From assembly GCA_001600355.1 (NCBI GenBank), contig BCJU01000004.1, positions 930,001-994,000 on the forward strand: a stretch of DNA of 64,000 nt, written 5' to 3'. The translations under genes were made by a program, and so were the position numbers. The stretch comes from Meira nashicola (Eukaryota; Basidiomycota; Exobasidiomycetes; Exobasidiales; Brachybasidiaceae). Shown here in pieces: positions 50,970 through 62,658 of this stretch. The notes below the pieces were generated by a model. That model had not been told where the DNA came from, ran no database searches, and worked only from the letters and a program-made list of their open reading frames with translations. Within the stretch, counting starts at the first letter, position 1. The number at the start of each line of letters is the position of its first letter.

Positions 50970-52979
50970 TTATGTCATAGCCATGGTGAATCTTTGTTGG
51001 TTGTCTTCATGAGAAGGACTAGTGAATGATTTTGCGTTTGAATTACGCTTTTGATCCAGTAATCCCATCAATTTGCCGATAGCATTTTCGTCCACATGCA
51101 CTCTGCCTGGTGAGAGAGTGGAAGAAGCGCTGTTTGATCGTGATGATTTGCCTTCCTTGGATGATTGATCCTTATTGGAGGGATCTTTTGAATTATTTTT
51201 GCTTGTATTTTCATCATCCTTTTCATCTTGAGGGTTCCAAGTCGTTGGACCTAAAGCATCCATCAATTCTTCCATCTCATGGGCATTTGTGCTCAAGAAG
51301 GCGGGATGTTGTGCCAAGCGTGAATATACACCACTTGGAGTCATTTGAGAAGTGATGTCATGTTGTTGTTGTTGTTTTGTTCGTTGAGCAGGATCTTGAG
51401 ACGGTGGCTGGAAGCCCAATGATGCAAATGTACATGCATCACGTTCGGCCATCTTACGCTCCATTAATTGGATAAACATACGCATATGATCAGAATCCAT
51501 TGAGCCTGTTCTGCCCATATCATTGGACATGACCATTGAATTAGGCTGAGAACCTGCTTGACTGCCCCCAATGTTACCAAGTTGGAAACCACCACCCGGT
51601 GTGATACCACCTTGCAAGAACGCACTCAAGTCAAAAGGGCTTTGCGCTTGGTTTGAACCTTGTTGAGCATTAGCAACTGCTTGTGCTTTATCGTCCAATT
51701 CAATTTGCTCTGATCCACCTCCCATCTGTTCCCACCATGTTGGCTGTTGAGCAGCAAGATCTCCAGAAGAGAGATTGAACGAGAATGGAATTGGATTCGG
51801 GTTAAGTAGAGCAGCATTCTGACGACTTCTTTGTGGAACAGGGAATGGATTGAAGTTTGACGAATTGTTAAAGTTTTGCAACATTGCCGTACCTCCGCTA
51901 CCCATTCCATTATTTGAGTTACCAAATAATGAACCCAATCCGTTCAAGCCATTATTATTTGGATCGTTATCTTGCTTAGGTTGTGTAAATTGAGGCTGCG
52001 ATTGCTGGTTGCCAGATTGTGATTGCCTTCCATCCTGCTGTGATTGATTGTTCAAGCTTAAGGTTAAGAAAGGTGTTTCACTGCTATCTGCTGATTTGGA
52101 GCTCGATGGGCTTGATGATTGGCCAGCTTTGGCATTCTCCTGCTTTCGAGCGCCGCTACTGCTACGTTGTGAAATGTCTGATTGCATGTTGGCTGGTTGT
52201 GGTGTTGGAGCAAGGGTCATGCTACCGTAATTCAAGGGCATTGGCATAGGAATTCCTCCAGCCATCTTTTCGGCATCGATTTGACTGTTCTTATTTGGTG
52301 AAGAGGATGAGGATGATGATCGATGTTGTTCATTTCCATTGCCAACAGTTTGTGATCTACCGCGACCATTGGTCATAGATGCATTTGCAGATTGCACGGC
52401 GCTAGATGGATCGATGAAGAATGTAGGCTCGTTAAAGCTAGCTGAATTTGGTTGAACATTGCTAAACATGCCTCCGCTAAAAGTTGGCTGTTGTTGAGTT
52501 TGTTGATAGAATTGATCATCCCCATTTCTCTGATTATTGCCAGCATCCTGAAGTATGTTTTGGATCATATGACCGAATCCCATTCGCATTATAAATCCAC
52601 GCAATGCATCATTTTCTTCCTTCAACCCTCTTGCCGCCCGTTGCAATTCTCCATTAGCTTCTAATCCCATCTGATCAAATCGTCTGCATCTTTCTTCCAA
52701 TTCACGCACTCTAGCTTCTCGGCGCTTTCTGAATTCTCTTTGTGCTTTTCTGTTTTGTAAAGTTCTTTTGGAAACAGGTTGATCACCTGCCTTTTTTGTC
52801 ATCCTCTTCAACCCTAAACCATCATCACCTTCGTCATCATCTTCATCTTCTTCGCCTTGTGAAAATGTTTCGAAACCTAAAGAGGCATCGATGTCATCTT
52901 CTGACTTTCGCTTGAGTTGATTGTTGAAATCGGCAAAATCGACCGATTGGTTCATAGCTGGCTTTATTACCGGGGCCAT
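50970..52979 (-). CDS. Yap-like bZIP transcription factor
   Basis: DNA-binding regulator of 669 residues. The first ATG of the frame is at 52979 (context AAAATGG); the frame upstream opens only at TTG. The bZIP lies near the N-terminus: basic region about 71 to 90 (KRTLQNRKAQREFRKRREAR), then a heptad zipper to about 130. The QNRxAQRxFR wording marks the fungal Yap group, which binds TTAC-type sites. An acidic stretch (EEDEDDDEGDD) precedes it. The long remainder is rich in Gln, Asn, Ser and Gly and fits a disordered activation region. The paired cysteine-rich domains of the redox sensor Yap1 are absent, so control by oxidation of that type is unlikely. Targets are unknown. Confidence 0.88.
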   Translation of the reverse strand: MAPVIKPAMNQSVDFADFNNQLKRKSEDDIDASLGFETFSQGEEDEDDDEGDDGLGLKRMTKKAGDQPVSKRTLQNRKAQREFRKRREARVRELEERCRRFDQMGLEANGELQRAARGLKEENDALRGFIMRMGFGHMIQNILQDAGNNQRNGDDQFYQQTQQQPTFSGGMFSNVQPNSASFNEPTFFIDPSSAVQSANASMTNGRGRSQTVGNGNEQHRSSSSSSSPNKNSQIDAEKMAGGIPMPMPLNYGSMTLAPTPQPANMQSDISQRSSSGARKQENAKAGQSSSPSSSKSADSSETPFLTLSLNNQSQQDGRQSQSGNQQSQPQFTQPKQDNDPNNNGLNGLGSLFGNSNNGMGSGGTAMLQNFNNSSNFNPFPVPQRSRQNAALLNPNPIPFSFNLSSGDLAAQQPTWWEQMGGGSEQIELDDKAQAVANAQQGSNQAQSPFDLSAFLQGGITPGGGFQLGNIGGSQAGSQPNSMVMSNDMGRTGSMDSDHMRMFIQLMERKMAERDACTFASLGFQPPSQDPAQRTKQQQQHDITSQMTPSGVYSRLAQHPAFLSTNAHEMEELMDALGPTTWNPQDEKDDENTSKNNSKDPSNKDQSSKEGKSSRSNSASSTLSPGRVHVDENAIGKLMGLLDQKRNSNAKSFTSPSHEDNQQRFTMAMT

Positions 52980-54454
52980 TTTGAAGGCGCTGTACTTTTT
53001 TTTTGAAATATGATAAATATATGAATAGAGCGTAGATCGAAAGAGAAAAAGTTGGTTGAATCGATCAAATGCTATTGACGAACAGTGTAAAAATCGCAAG
53101 CAAAATCCTTTTTCTCTTTATGTGTGAAAACCTTGACCACTTTCCTTCCTGAAACGAAAGTTATAATGTTGATTATTGAAAATGAGTCCAAGAGATTGAT
53201 GATCGTTTTAAGGACGAGGATCTTGATTTCGTTGTCCCTATCAAAACTGAGCGGAGTATGTAGAGAGAAAAAGAGCAAGTTCTGACACTGAATTGCATCA
53301 AGGAGGGGTTTTGCATACACTATCGAGAGGGAAAAAATGCATACGATCAACCCTTTGCACCTTTTGCATGAAAAGCACTTTTGCAGTGTAAATGAGCGTG
53401 AATTGTTCTTAGGCTTGTGTGCACGTAGTTCTATACACATACACTTATACTCTTGCCTGTTCACGCATTTGTGCTATTTACGCGGATCTCCAGTAGCGGG
53501 TGGCAATTCACTCCATGCTTGACAAAATCGGCTTCCCAATTCATACGCCTACGCAAAGGGCAAAAAATATTTTTTTTATTTGTAGTTGATTTCGGTGTGT
53601 GAGCGGAGACTGAAAATCGCGCTACTACCCTAACATTTATTTTATTTTTTTCGATCTTGAGAAGAATCGCCTTGAAATCGGAAAAAGCGCATGTATCCAC
53701 TCGGAATAATCTGCATGATTGATTGCAGAGAAGCAAACAAGGAGTATTGTATTTCATTTTAATGCACATCATCGGTATAGAAGGCTCCGCTTATCTGCAA
53801 AGAAGCCAATTTTAGAAAACGATAGAAAATGTGCAGTAGATCGAGATTATTGCGCAGGTACTCACACCTCCACCAATATTCTGCCACCGATCGATCTTCG
53901 CTCAGGCGAGTGGATGCATTTTTTCAGACATTTTTATGCGATATGTTATCAGAGGTACTATTTAAAATTGAAATTCCGGAGATGTAGAATGTTACAAGTT
54001 GACGTTTGATAGGTTTTCAAATTGAACAAGACCCTGAATGCTTGCGGCTATTTAGGTTTCTTTTTTTTTTCTGGTTGGCATAAAGTTCCTAATTGCTAAA
54101 TCTGACGTAAGATCGGTCTCTAAGTATCAGATCATTTTCGGATCGCCGAGGATATTCTTTCTCACACTTTTCATCACTTCTCATACCAGAAATGATCGAA
54201 GCTACATTCGTTCATACACCTGACTGTACTCCACATTTCATCCAAAAAATCTCTCCGCCTATAGTAGAATATAGTACCCAGCGCTGTGCGGTATGCGCCC
54301 AGCGTTTGATTTTTGTTGCGCGAGTTTAAGCTACAATCAACAAAACCTCTGCATTGCTTCCAACTGCCATTTGCTGCTGCATGTATGCGTTAAATTGTGT
54401 ACGTTTCAAGATCCCTTATTGATTTTGCTTAGTAAGTCAATTGATGTCGAACGT
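52980..54454. other. Divergent promoter region (bZIP and 54455 gene)
   Basis: 1.5 kb between two genes transcribed apart. It holds poly-T runs near 53569 and 54060 and one TACGCC at 53544. Open frames lack protein character. An additional upstream exon of the 54455 gene cannot be excluded. Confidence 0.5.
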
Positions 54455-55182
54455 ATGAATTGGTCAAAGGTGAGTAGTGAGGATGATAAAATACATTGTC
54501 AAATGATATTCACAATGTCACAATATTTCAGCAACAAGAAGATGACGATCCACACGGAATACAAAAGTTATTGAATATCTTACGCTCACAACAAGATGGT
54601 CAAGTACAAGAAAATGCAAATGGGATAAATGTAAAACGTGACAGTCAGGTACAAAGGAGTTCCTCCTCACCTTCCTTTACCAGATCGGAAAAGACGATTG
54701 AATCGGAACCTAATCGAAGGTCCAATGCAGATCTTTTACCTCTTGTTCAACAAAGTATCAAATCTACTCCTTCACCTGCCGATTCTCGTGAAGATTTACG
54801 TTTCATCTCTTTCGCTCAAGCACTTCCTCATCTGTCAAAGCTGTCAAAAGATGAGAAATTCCTGGAACAATTACTGTCAATAAAGGTGAGTTAGTATTGA
54901 GGAAACAGGGCTGATCATCTTATTAAGTTATTGTAATTCCCTTTCACCAAGACACAACAAGATGAAGTTGAACAATCTTTAGCAGATGAACGTCAAAGGA
55001 TACCCGCAAAGGAATTGCAACAATATGACAAAAAAGCCTTACAGAAATGGGACAGTCTTTATGCTCGACAACAAGAACGTTTACAACAACTTGGCGTACC
55101 TTGTTTCTTTGCAACACAAGATCCGGCTCACGTAAGGAAGCAACAACGTGTATTTGATGTCTTGTCAGGACTGTTGGAGTGA
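54455..55182 (+). CDS. Small conserved-looking protein of unknown function, three exons
   Basis: Exons 54455..54469, 54532..54885 and 54952..55182 join in phase over two GTGAGT introns of 62 and 66 bp, giving 199 residues. The first exon codes only MNWSK. The central part begins QQEDDDPHGIQKLLNILRSQ, passes a Ser-rich linker, then FISFAQALPHLSKLSKDEKF. The last exon is Gln-rich and helical (QKWDSLYARQQERLQQLGVP), then CFFATQDPAHVRKQQRVFDV. The pattern of an acidic motif, a long helix and a GVP-x-FF turn suggests a small conserved fungal protein that binds a partner through helices; I cannot name it. The start rests on the first ATG before the donor; an earlier exon is possible. Confidence 0.65.
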
Positions 55183-58100
55183 AGAGAATGTATGTATATG
55201 TAAATGTATACCATATATACCAATGTACCATATCTTTAATGCGCCCGATCAAATGTCGTTTTTGCATAAGAAAATGACCTCATTCAACTCGAAAAGAAGA
55301 AGGTAAACCACTTATATCAAAGCAGCTTTCAGAAGCCTCGGTAAGGTTCTCGGTACGTGAAACACCCTTGAAATCAATTACCGGATCAGTTTTAGAAGCG
55401 GTTGTGGCTTCGGAAAATTACGGTGAAAAGGAGCTAAGAGTACATTAATCAGTTCGGGCTTCGGTGATGATGCGCTATTGTGCATTAATTAAATCTTTCA
55501 CTCATAAACAAATAAACAAATTAAACTTAAGATCCGTGCCTCATTATTGGTATGTACATACATAAGTAGACATATGTTCATATCTCTAGAAATTCTTGTT
55601 TGCCGAATTAGTTCTCGGAGGTTAATTCAAGATCCGCTGTTCTTGCATAAACTTTGCTTCTTAGTACGCGTGCGGGTAAGGATTGATGGCTATTCTGCTT
55701 GTTTGCAATTCGTTATTTCATTGTTGTTTGCAGGCTTCCTTTATTCCCCCTTATCCTTTCAAAGCTTGTGTTAATGAAACTTGACCTGCTCCTTCTCTGC
55801 GTGCCTTGTTATTGATGGATAATACTGTTTAGATGCGGCAAATTTGATTTACTATAACTTATATCACTTAACTAGTCTACATACTTTAAGACGAAGCTAC
55901 AATTATCAAGTATAACATGTGACAAATGTGATAGATAACGAGAGGATGATAGATCTACATTCTTATTCATTTGAAGCTTTCCATTGCCAAGGACTTGAAC
56001 TATTGCTAAGGAAGTCAAAAAACCCCATTCGCAACCTTTTTTGCCATTATAATGATCGAATATAAGAATACTAGATACCACATCTTAATCAAAGCACGAA
56101 ACGGGCCATATCTCTATATTCCTTTTTGGCGTGTGTAAAAGCGGGGCTCCGGATCTTTAATTTTCAATGTTGCTTTCAAACCTTTTTCGATTTACGCCAA
56201 TGCCACGCTAATGAATGCCCCCACACGAATACTGTTGTGGTCCATAACATGTAGGAAGATAATTATGTTATTCAATTCGGCGAGAATATTTCTTATCTTT
56301 AATAAAACAATAGCATGAGCAAGGGATGAGTTTATTGTTGGTAATATATATAAACTGCAAGGTTCCTTAGCTTCTAAAGAGGCCGAGATTTAATGACATA
56401 GAACAGATACCTTGATCATATATTTCAATTTAGCATAACTTTCACAAGCGAACAAGACGAAAATATATGTGTATAACGTGTGGGGTAAGCTCCCCGTCTT
56501 CTTAAAAATGCTTTTCTTTCTGCATTTTCCCCGCTTTTTTTTAAAAAAAATAAGAACGTGCTGGTCCCGCTGAAAATTCTCATAAAAAGACAGAGTTGAT
56601 GCTTTATACTTTTGGAGTTCATTTTAGCATGTATGTGTGAGGTAACAGTTTTCGATCGCTTTCTCAAAATAGAATCAAATCAAGTTCCCCGGTTTTCTAT
56701 TAATAAAGGATGGTATGACACTTCTGGTGGCTTTGTAAGTCGCCGGGTACCATGCTTACTAAACTTAAGACCGGTCAGCGGTAGGTAGAAATTCGCAGGC
56801 AAACTTACTTAGGATGAAGAAAGCGGAAGACAAGAAATGCGGAGAAACAGCTTTTCTTATTTCGACGGTGTTATATGTGAAGGACCGACCGGTCATGCAA
56901 CGGTGGAATTGTAGCGCAAGCGCGTCAGTTTAATCTGATATATCGCTTAAACGGGGTGACTATGTGACGCACATTTTAAGCCACCAAAATTTTCTGCATG
57001 TCACCGTCCGCGTGTTTGACTTAAATTTCCGTTGCTGCATAAGCTCGGTAAGTCCGGTTGCATATAATGTACTCGGAAAGTTTCGTGATTTCATACAAAA
57101 AAAATTAAGAATATTACCGAGACCTACATATCAGGGATCAACTTTCTGCCGATAAGAAGAAACTCTGAATCATAGATCATATTTGGCTATTCATTGAAAT
57201 GTAACAAGATCATACGTATGCATACCTGTGAAGAGGATGAATGAATTGACTTACACAATATATAGAAAGGAAGTCAAAATTCATTCTGGAAGAATGGCGC
57301 ATCACTCGGAGTTTAAAAAGAGATAGGCGTTTGGAATAAAAAAGAAAGCGCGGGGTAAAGGATGTGCGGGAAAAAAGAGAGAGAAAAAAAATTATGCAGT
57401 ACAAATTTATCAGTAGAGGATCGCGCCTTTTTTTACACCACGTTCTGTCTAAACTTTGTTTTTTTAGAGCCAAGCCAAAAGAAATTTGTAACTGCAAGAT
57501 AAGCGAACACGCCATTCAGTCAGCATTTTCATGTCACCTTAGATGTGAGTCTGGAATTTCTCGGTTCCATTGAACGACAAAAAAGGGAACTCGGAGAAAG
57601 CGGAAGGCATGAAAGAATGTTAAGCGACGATTCTTTTTGCGTCGGTTGCGATCGATCCGGTTACCTTTTTACATATGGTGTAATGAAGATGTGATTGCAA
57701 TCCTTATCATGAGAATGCATGTAATTTGATCAAATTAATCTGCCGCTTGAGCCATTATCACAATGAATGAAAAGCTTTCGACCCCTTTCATACTCTTCGG
57801 TCAAACTAGTCTTATCCGGACAATAAGAACGGGTTTATGTATGCGAATTACTATCGCACAAGAACGGATGCCTACCGAGCCGTATGGAGTATATACTAGG
57901 TAAATAGCCAGGCTCGGAGCGGGCTATAAATTTGATATGTGCATGTGAATGTGCAATAAAACGCGGTCCAAGTGCAGAAGCCGAAGAGAGATTGCGAAAC
58001 TTAAGTTATGGAATCTGATCATTTTTATTTTATTTTATTTTTTCAATGTGCACCAATACTTTGGCGTGGAAAAAGTTCGAAAAGAAGGGGCGTTGTGTAC

Positions 58101-60049
58101 AAACTAGGCACGAAACCTGTTTCGATTCATCCTTATTTCCCCGCTCTTTAATGCTGTAGGGTGCATGTGGAACTGAGCGCGCGCCAGGATGATTATTTGC
58201 AAGCCAAAAAAAGTGAAAAACTCTTGAAAGAAAAAAAAAACTTTTACCTTTTCCCTTAAAATCTGCCTGCATTCGGTTCTTCTTACGTACACACAATAGC
58301 AGCGCGTGCGCAGCGCACACTGTAACATAACCCCCCTTTTTTCCCAAAGGGCTTCCGGGCTCAGTTAATTTCTTTTTTTTTACCCCAGCTTATAGGGCCA
58401 CCGATAAAGGGCAATAAAAAATTCTAAACATTTCACGCATGTACGTCGCCGAAGCTTCCGATAGCACGTCAGACACGGAGATTTCGCCCGATAAAAAAAG
58501 CAGTGTCATAACAGGCAAAAGTGGAAATTTTTCAATTTGCATATCCACATTTCACACAAACCCCAGTCTCCTCCATCTTGTTTTTCTTTGCCCCATATTT
58601 CTCACTTTCCGACCAATCCATCCATTCTCCATACTTTCTCCATCACCATCATTACGCCATCTTTGATACTCACAATAATCAAAGGAAGGAATTACACAAC
58701 TAAAACAGATTTCCGACAGTTTCTCACTATAGCCCAACAGCATAATCATCAACATTCTTCGGCAATCTGACAATCCGCTTTGACGACAATAGATTACCGA
58801 ATCTTACTCATTACCTCATCTTTGCGGGGAAACTATACACTTTAAAGTCAGGTACGTATCTTATTTGAATATTAGCTCTATCTTCTCGCTTTTCTCTTTG
58901 CGACGTCACCGTATATACGATCTCAACTTGCGACCTCTTCATTCATCATCGCAAGGTAAGAAAGTTTTGGACAGCCACTGATGGTAGATGTGTTTGGAGA
59001 CAATTTCGGATGATCTTCTTTCAATTCATATACATCCATCAATCCAATATGATTCGGTCTCTTTCGGTCTTGCTCGCTATTTCTATTCTTTCAAAAAGAA
59101 ACCTGTGCCAATTTCGGTATCAATTATGAAGCCCGAACGCCGCATACTTTGTGGTTAAAGCAGTGAATCAGATCGATCGACAGGCTGCGATTGAATGCAA
59201 TCACAGCATTCAGATCAGATTTTCATCAATACACAACTTTTATCCGCCTACTGCACGCAAATGTCTTCACTATGGACTGACTATACTTGCGCATGGTCAC
59301 TTTGTGCTTATCCAGTCAACCTATGCGCATGCTCAGTGTCTCACGAATGCTATCAGATCTTTTGATCCGTTGCTTTCTAATACCATCTTGGATTCGCAAG
59401 GTTTGCTACACTGTCATGTTCAAACTGTCAAATTCGCCCCCTTCTTTCTCATTATTGATGGCAAACGCGCTATGCCGATTGCGCTGTGCCTGACGCCCAC
59501 GTTGAAATCCAAATTGCGCCTGCCAAAAGAGCATACATGAAAATAGAAACCGAAAGCGAAATGAAAAAAGGGTTACAAAAAAAAACTTTTTTTTTGCTTT
59601 GCGGAGCCTATTTGGCGCGCTGCGCATCAGGAGAAGTGACTAAAGGCGTCTCTCGTTCAAAGCGATGTCTCCTCGATGTGAAACGCCAAATAATACACAT
59701 TATTCAATTTCGGATCGATTTTCGCTCCGCCTTTGGTCTTATTTGCTTTTCGGCCGTGCAAACAACTCCTTTTTTTCTCTCATTCTTGATTTCATCTGAA
59801 AGGGTGAGGAGGTGGGGTTGTTCGTACGCGGGGTGCGTTTTGCGGAGGAGTGCTTTTGTTTTTCTCTCAAACGCCATGAATTTTTTTTGAACCCGGCTTG
59901 TCCCCTATCCACAATCTATTTTTGATTATTTTTGTTGAAAAATGCTTTGCGTACTGACTTCTTTTACTACTTTCTACCTTTTCAGACTCTTTACTACCAA
60001 CATTCAACTTGAAGCAATTCTCATTTGAATCATTAAATATTTTGCCATC
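55183..60049. other. 4.9-kb gene-free stretch before MIG1/CreA
   Basis: The longest spacer in the window. No open frame here looks like a protein, even allowing for introns. Seen inside: a GTATGTACATAC palindrome (55550..55561), two GACCGGTC palindromes (56769..56776 and 56887..56894), TATAAA near 57925, a CT-rich tract at about 58550 to 58660, TACGCC at 56193 and 58653, and CreA-type GCGGGG sites, clustered next to the gene. It probably serves as the long promoter and leader of the zinc-finger gene and may contain a non-coding transcript. Confidence 0.5.
59812..59847 (+). promoter_or_regulatory. Cluster of three CreA/Mig1-type sites (SYGGRG)
   Basis: GTGGGG (59812..59817), GCGGGG (59828..59833) and GCGGAG (59842..59847) all fit the CreA consensus SYGGRG on the same strand, within 36 bp and about 200 bp upstream of the ATG of the CreA/Mig1-type gene itself. 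Paired sites are the functional form known from Aspergillus CreA targets. Autoregulation is inferred. Confidence 0.55.
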
Positions 60050-62317
60050 ATGGCAGCCGTCGAAGGAATAGAGGTTAAGCCAAACGCTGGCAATGACGCA
60101 ACTTCATCAGCAACGATGGGCGGAGTAGATAAATCGCAAATTCCAAGACCATATAAATGTCCTTTATGCTCTCGTGCATTTTATAGATTAGAACATCAAA
60201 CTCGTCATATTCGAACGCATACAGGTGAAAAGCCACATGCTTGCACTCATCCTGGTTGCGGAAAAAAGTTTAGCAGATCGGATGAATTAACTCGTCACGT
60301 TCGCATTCATACAAACAAAAAGTCGAATAATGGTGCAAATATATCAGCAGATGGAATGATGAACGGAAATACAAAGAAGAAGTCCGGTAGATCAGCAGGA
60401 TCTTGGCAAGTAGGTGGCGGTGAATCGAGTGATTCAGAAAATGAAGATGGATCTATGGCTTTGCATCCTGCTCAAGTTCGTCCAGGTCGTTCGGAAGAAA
60501 TGTCTGCTTTAGCAATGTTGGCAAGCGATGAGCTCAGTTCGATCGAACGAGCGGAACGTGAAGGAAAGAGGATGTACGGTTACGGTTCATCTGGTCATAA
60601 TGCTGCAACTGGAGGTTATCCACCAAGCAGATATGCTTCTTATCCAGCTGGATATTCAGCTCATCCAAGTGCAAATGGAGCTTCTTCTGCTTATGGACCA
60701 CCAACAGTCGAACAACCTCCAGGATGTGAACATGCAGATTGTCATCGAAGTTATAATCAACGAGTTGCAGCTTCTTTGCAATCCCTTCATCATCATGGAT
60801 CAGTTGCACCTGCACAATCTTATTGTCCTCCTTGGCCGCCATCACATCATCATTATCCTGCCGCACATCCTGCAAGCCGTTATTCTACTCATTATGCAAC
60901 AGGACATGGTCATCATTCAATGGCAGGCCCGCACGGTTATCCTTCAAATCCAAGCAGCGTTCCAAGCAGCCGTGAACATTCTCCTCGTTTCTCACCGAAC
61001 GATAGTGCAATGTTGATGAGTGATGATTATCCATCTGATGGCGAACATGAGCGTGTAAAAGCAGGCAGATTAAACGGTTCTTTGGCTCCTGAATGGACGC
61101 CTTCAAGCAGTCCAGTTTTGGGTCCATTGCGTAATATGAGCTTGATGGGACATAGAACGATGCCAAACAGTCCTTACACTTCCAGACCAAATTCACCTAC
61201 TGGACGTAGTCATGCACTTCCATCTTCTTATTACCATCATCATGGTGCTTCATCATATGCATCTTCTCATCATGGAGCATCTCATCATTCTCCAATCATG
61301 GACCGCGGTTTGAGCAGTCGCAATAATTCGCCACCTCAATTGCATCACACAGGTCCATCCCACATTGCTGGCGCAGGACATCATGGATCACATAGACACC
61401 GAAGTCATCCTTATGGGCCTGATGGTCTTTCAAGTCATCCACATTCACGCTCTCATCATCATTTAACTTCTTTGGCAAATTCTTCTGTCCGCTCATCATC
61501 TTCAACAACAATTCCAACAAGTACATCAGGTGAAAGAAGTACGGCTTACGAAGGAGAATATGCATACGGCCCTGGATCAAATGCTACTTCCCCTACCGGT
61601 ACACATGGCGTACGAGGAGGATATGAAGATGAGAATTCTTTATCGAGAAGAAGTAAAAGTGCTGTCAGCTTAAGTGCTTATCATTTGAACGGTGTTGTTC
61701 ATCCAAACGATACTGGTAGACATGCACGCTTTGCTCCTGATACACACGATCATGAAGAAAGACATTCGCGTATGGGAGACAGAACGTTACCTTTACCATC
61801 TACTTCTGACGTTCGACATGCAATGCCACATTTGCCTTCAGCTGCATGGAGAAGGAGCAATAGTCGCTCTGCTCCTGTCAGTGTTGTTAACAGTCCAGTC
61901 ACATCACCACGTGTTGAACCTTTAGGATTGCATGGCATTCAATCTGTTTCTCATTCACGCTCAGGTTCGTTCAACAATTCAACACATGAAAGTAGTAGCG
62001 GCTCTTCAACTCCTATCTCTATTGCGCACAATTCTTCAAGATCGGGCAAATTGGGTGGATTTAGCATGACGCCTATTCATCCCCAAAGTGGCTCTCATGC
62101 TAGCGGATCAGTAGGATCTCATACTTCTCCAACTGCAAAGACTACTTTACCTCCAATCGGTCAAGCTATTGCAACTAGCCGTGAATCTTCACCTAGTTCA
62201 AACGTAACTCTTCCTCCTCCGATGTCATTGCAAGCTTTAAGCAATCCTACTCCAAATGATGAAAAGGATGTTGACATGGCAATGACTTCATCTTCTCATG
62301 TAGCGGCAGCAAAGTAA
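60050..62317 (+). CDS. MIG1: CreA/Mig1 carbon catabolite repressor
   Basis: Zinc-finger repressor of genes for less favoured carbon sources. One exon, 755 residues, start in good context (ATCATGGC). Two C2H2 fingers sit at residues 35 to 87: [20 protein letters not shown] (Cys37, Cys40, His53, His57) and [20 protein letters not shown] (Cys65, Cys70, His83, His87). The RLEHQTRH and RSDELTRH recognition helices are those of CreA/Mig1, which read GC-rich SYGGRG sites. The rest is disordered, with many His, Ser, Tyr and Pro residues, notably His-rich blocks from about 240 to 310 and 390 to 480. The tail is rich in SP sites that may be kinase targets. The sequence suggests control by its own product through the upstream site cluster. 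Confidence 0.95.
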   Translation: MAAVEGIEVKPNAGNDATSSATMGGVDKSQIPRPYKCPLCSRAFYRLEHQTRHIRTHTGEKPHACTHPGCGKKFSRSDELTRHVRIHTNKKSNNGANISADGMMNGNTKKKSGRSAGSWQVGGGESSDSENEDGSMALHPAQVRPGRSEEMSALAMLASDELSSIERAEREGKRMYGYGSSGHNAATGGYPPSRYASYPAGYSAHPSANGASSAYGPPTVEQPPGCEHADCHRSYNQRVAASLQSLHHHGSVAPAQSYCPPWPPSHHHYPAAHPASRYSTHYATGHGHHSMAGPHGYPSNPSSVPSSREHSPRFSPNDSAMLMSDDYPSDGEHERVKAGRLNGSLAPEWTPSSSPVLGPLRNMSLMGHRTMPNSPYTSRPNSPTGRSHALPSSYYHHHGASSYASSHHGASHHSPIMDRGLSSRNNSPPQLHHTGPSHIAGAGHHGSHRHRSHPYGPDGLSSHPHSRSHHHLTSLANSSVRSSSSTTIPTSTSGERSTAYEGEYAYGPGSNATSPTGTHGVRGGYEDENSLSRRSKSAVSLSAYHLNGVVHPNDTGRHARFAPDTHDHEERHSRMGDRTLPLPSTSDVRHAMPHLPSAAWRRSNSRSAPVSVVNSPVTSPRVEPLGLHGIQSVSHSRSGSFNNSTHESSSGSSTPISIAHNSSRSGKLGGFSMTPIHPQSGSHASGSVGSHTSPTAKTTLPPIGQAIATSRESSPSSNVTLPPPMSLQALSNPTPNDEKDVDMAMTSSSHVAAAK

Positions 62318-62658
62318 AGGGTCTTTTTCCATATTATCTCACTGCTCCTTAATCTTCACTAGCACTTATTCACTACTCCATTTCTAAACGCATGCATTCA
62401 ACCAAATAGAGCTCAACAATTTTTCTTCTTCTTCTTTTTATACACACAGCACATATTCTCCTCTTCATGTCATTTCTTTTCTTTTATAGTAGATAGAACG
62501 TATAATAGATGATTCTCCGTGTACATCTGCGTGTGGGAAATAGATAAATTTGCATTGATTAAGAAAGAATGATAATAAAATAACAAAGTACAAATAAGGT
62601 ATCTGATAATGCAATCATAAAAGTTTTTATAGTACAATTACGCCTGTGGTAATGCTGC
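62318..62658. other. Convergent 3' flanks of MIG1 and the right-edge gene
   Basis: 341 bp between two gene ends, with pyrimidine runs and AT-rich stretches suited to polyadenylation. Nothing else seen. Confidence 0.55.

Noticed and set aside
52980..53099. N-terminal extension of the bZIP protein to 53099
   Set aside because: The extension opens at TTG and encodes a Phe/Tyr-rich stretch unlike the rest; the ATG at 52979 is better.
56890..56960. tRNA-like stretch with TAGCGCAAGCG, an A-box-like sequence, and a TCAG/CTGA hairpin
   Set aside because: The hairpin loop has six bases rather than seven, no GGTTCRANTCC B box follows and no acceptor stem pairs.
57210..57515. Minus-strand frame of about 100 codons in the gene-poor stretch
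   Set aside because: Mostly Leu, Phe and Ser from AT-rich DNA, without a domain or an intron pattern.
59151..59890. Two overlapping open frames of about 130 codons before MIG1/CreA
   Set aside because: Composition is not protein-like, they overlap in different frames, and they lie where the promoter and leader are expected.
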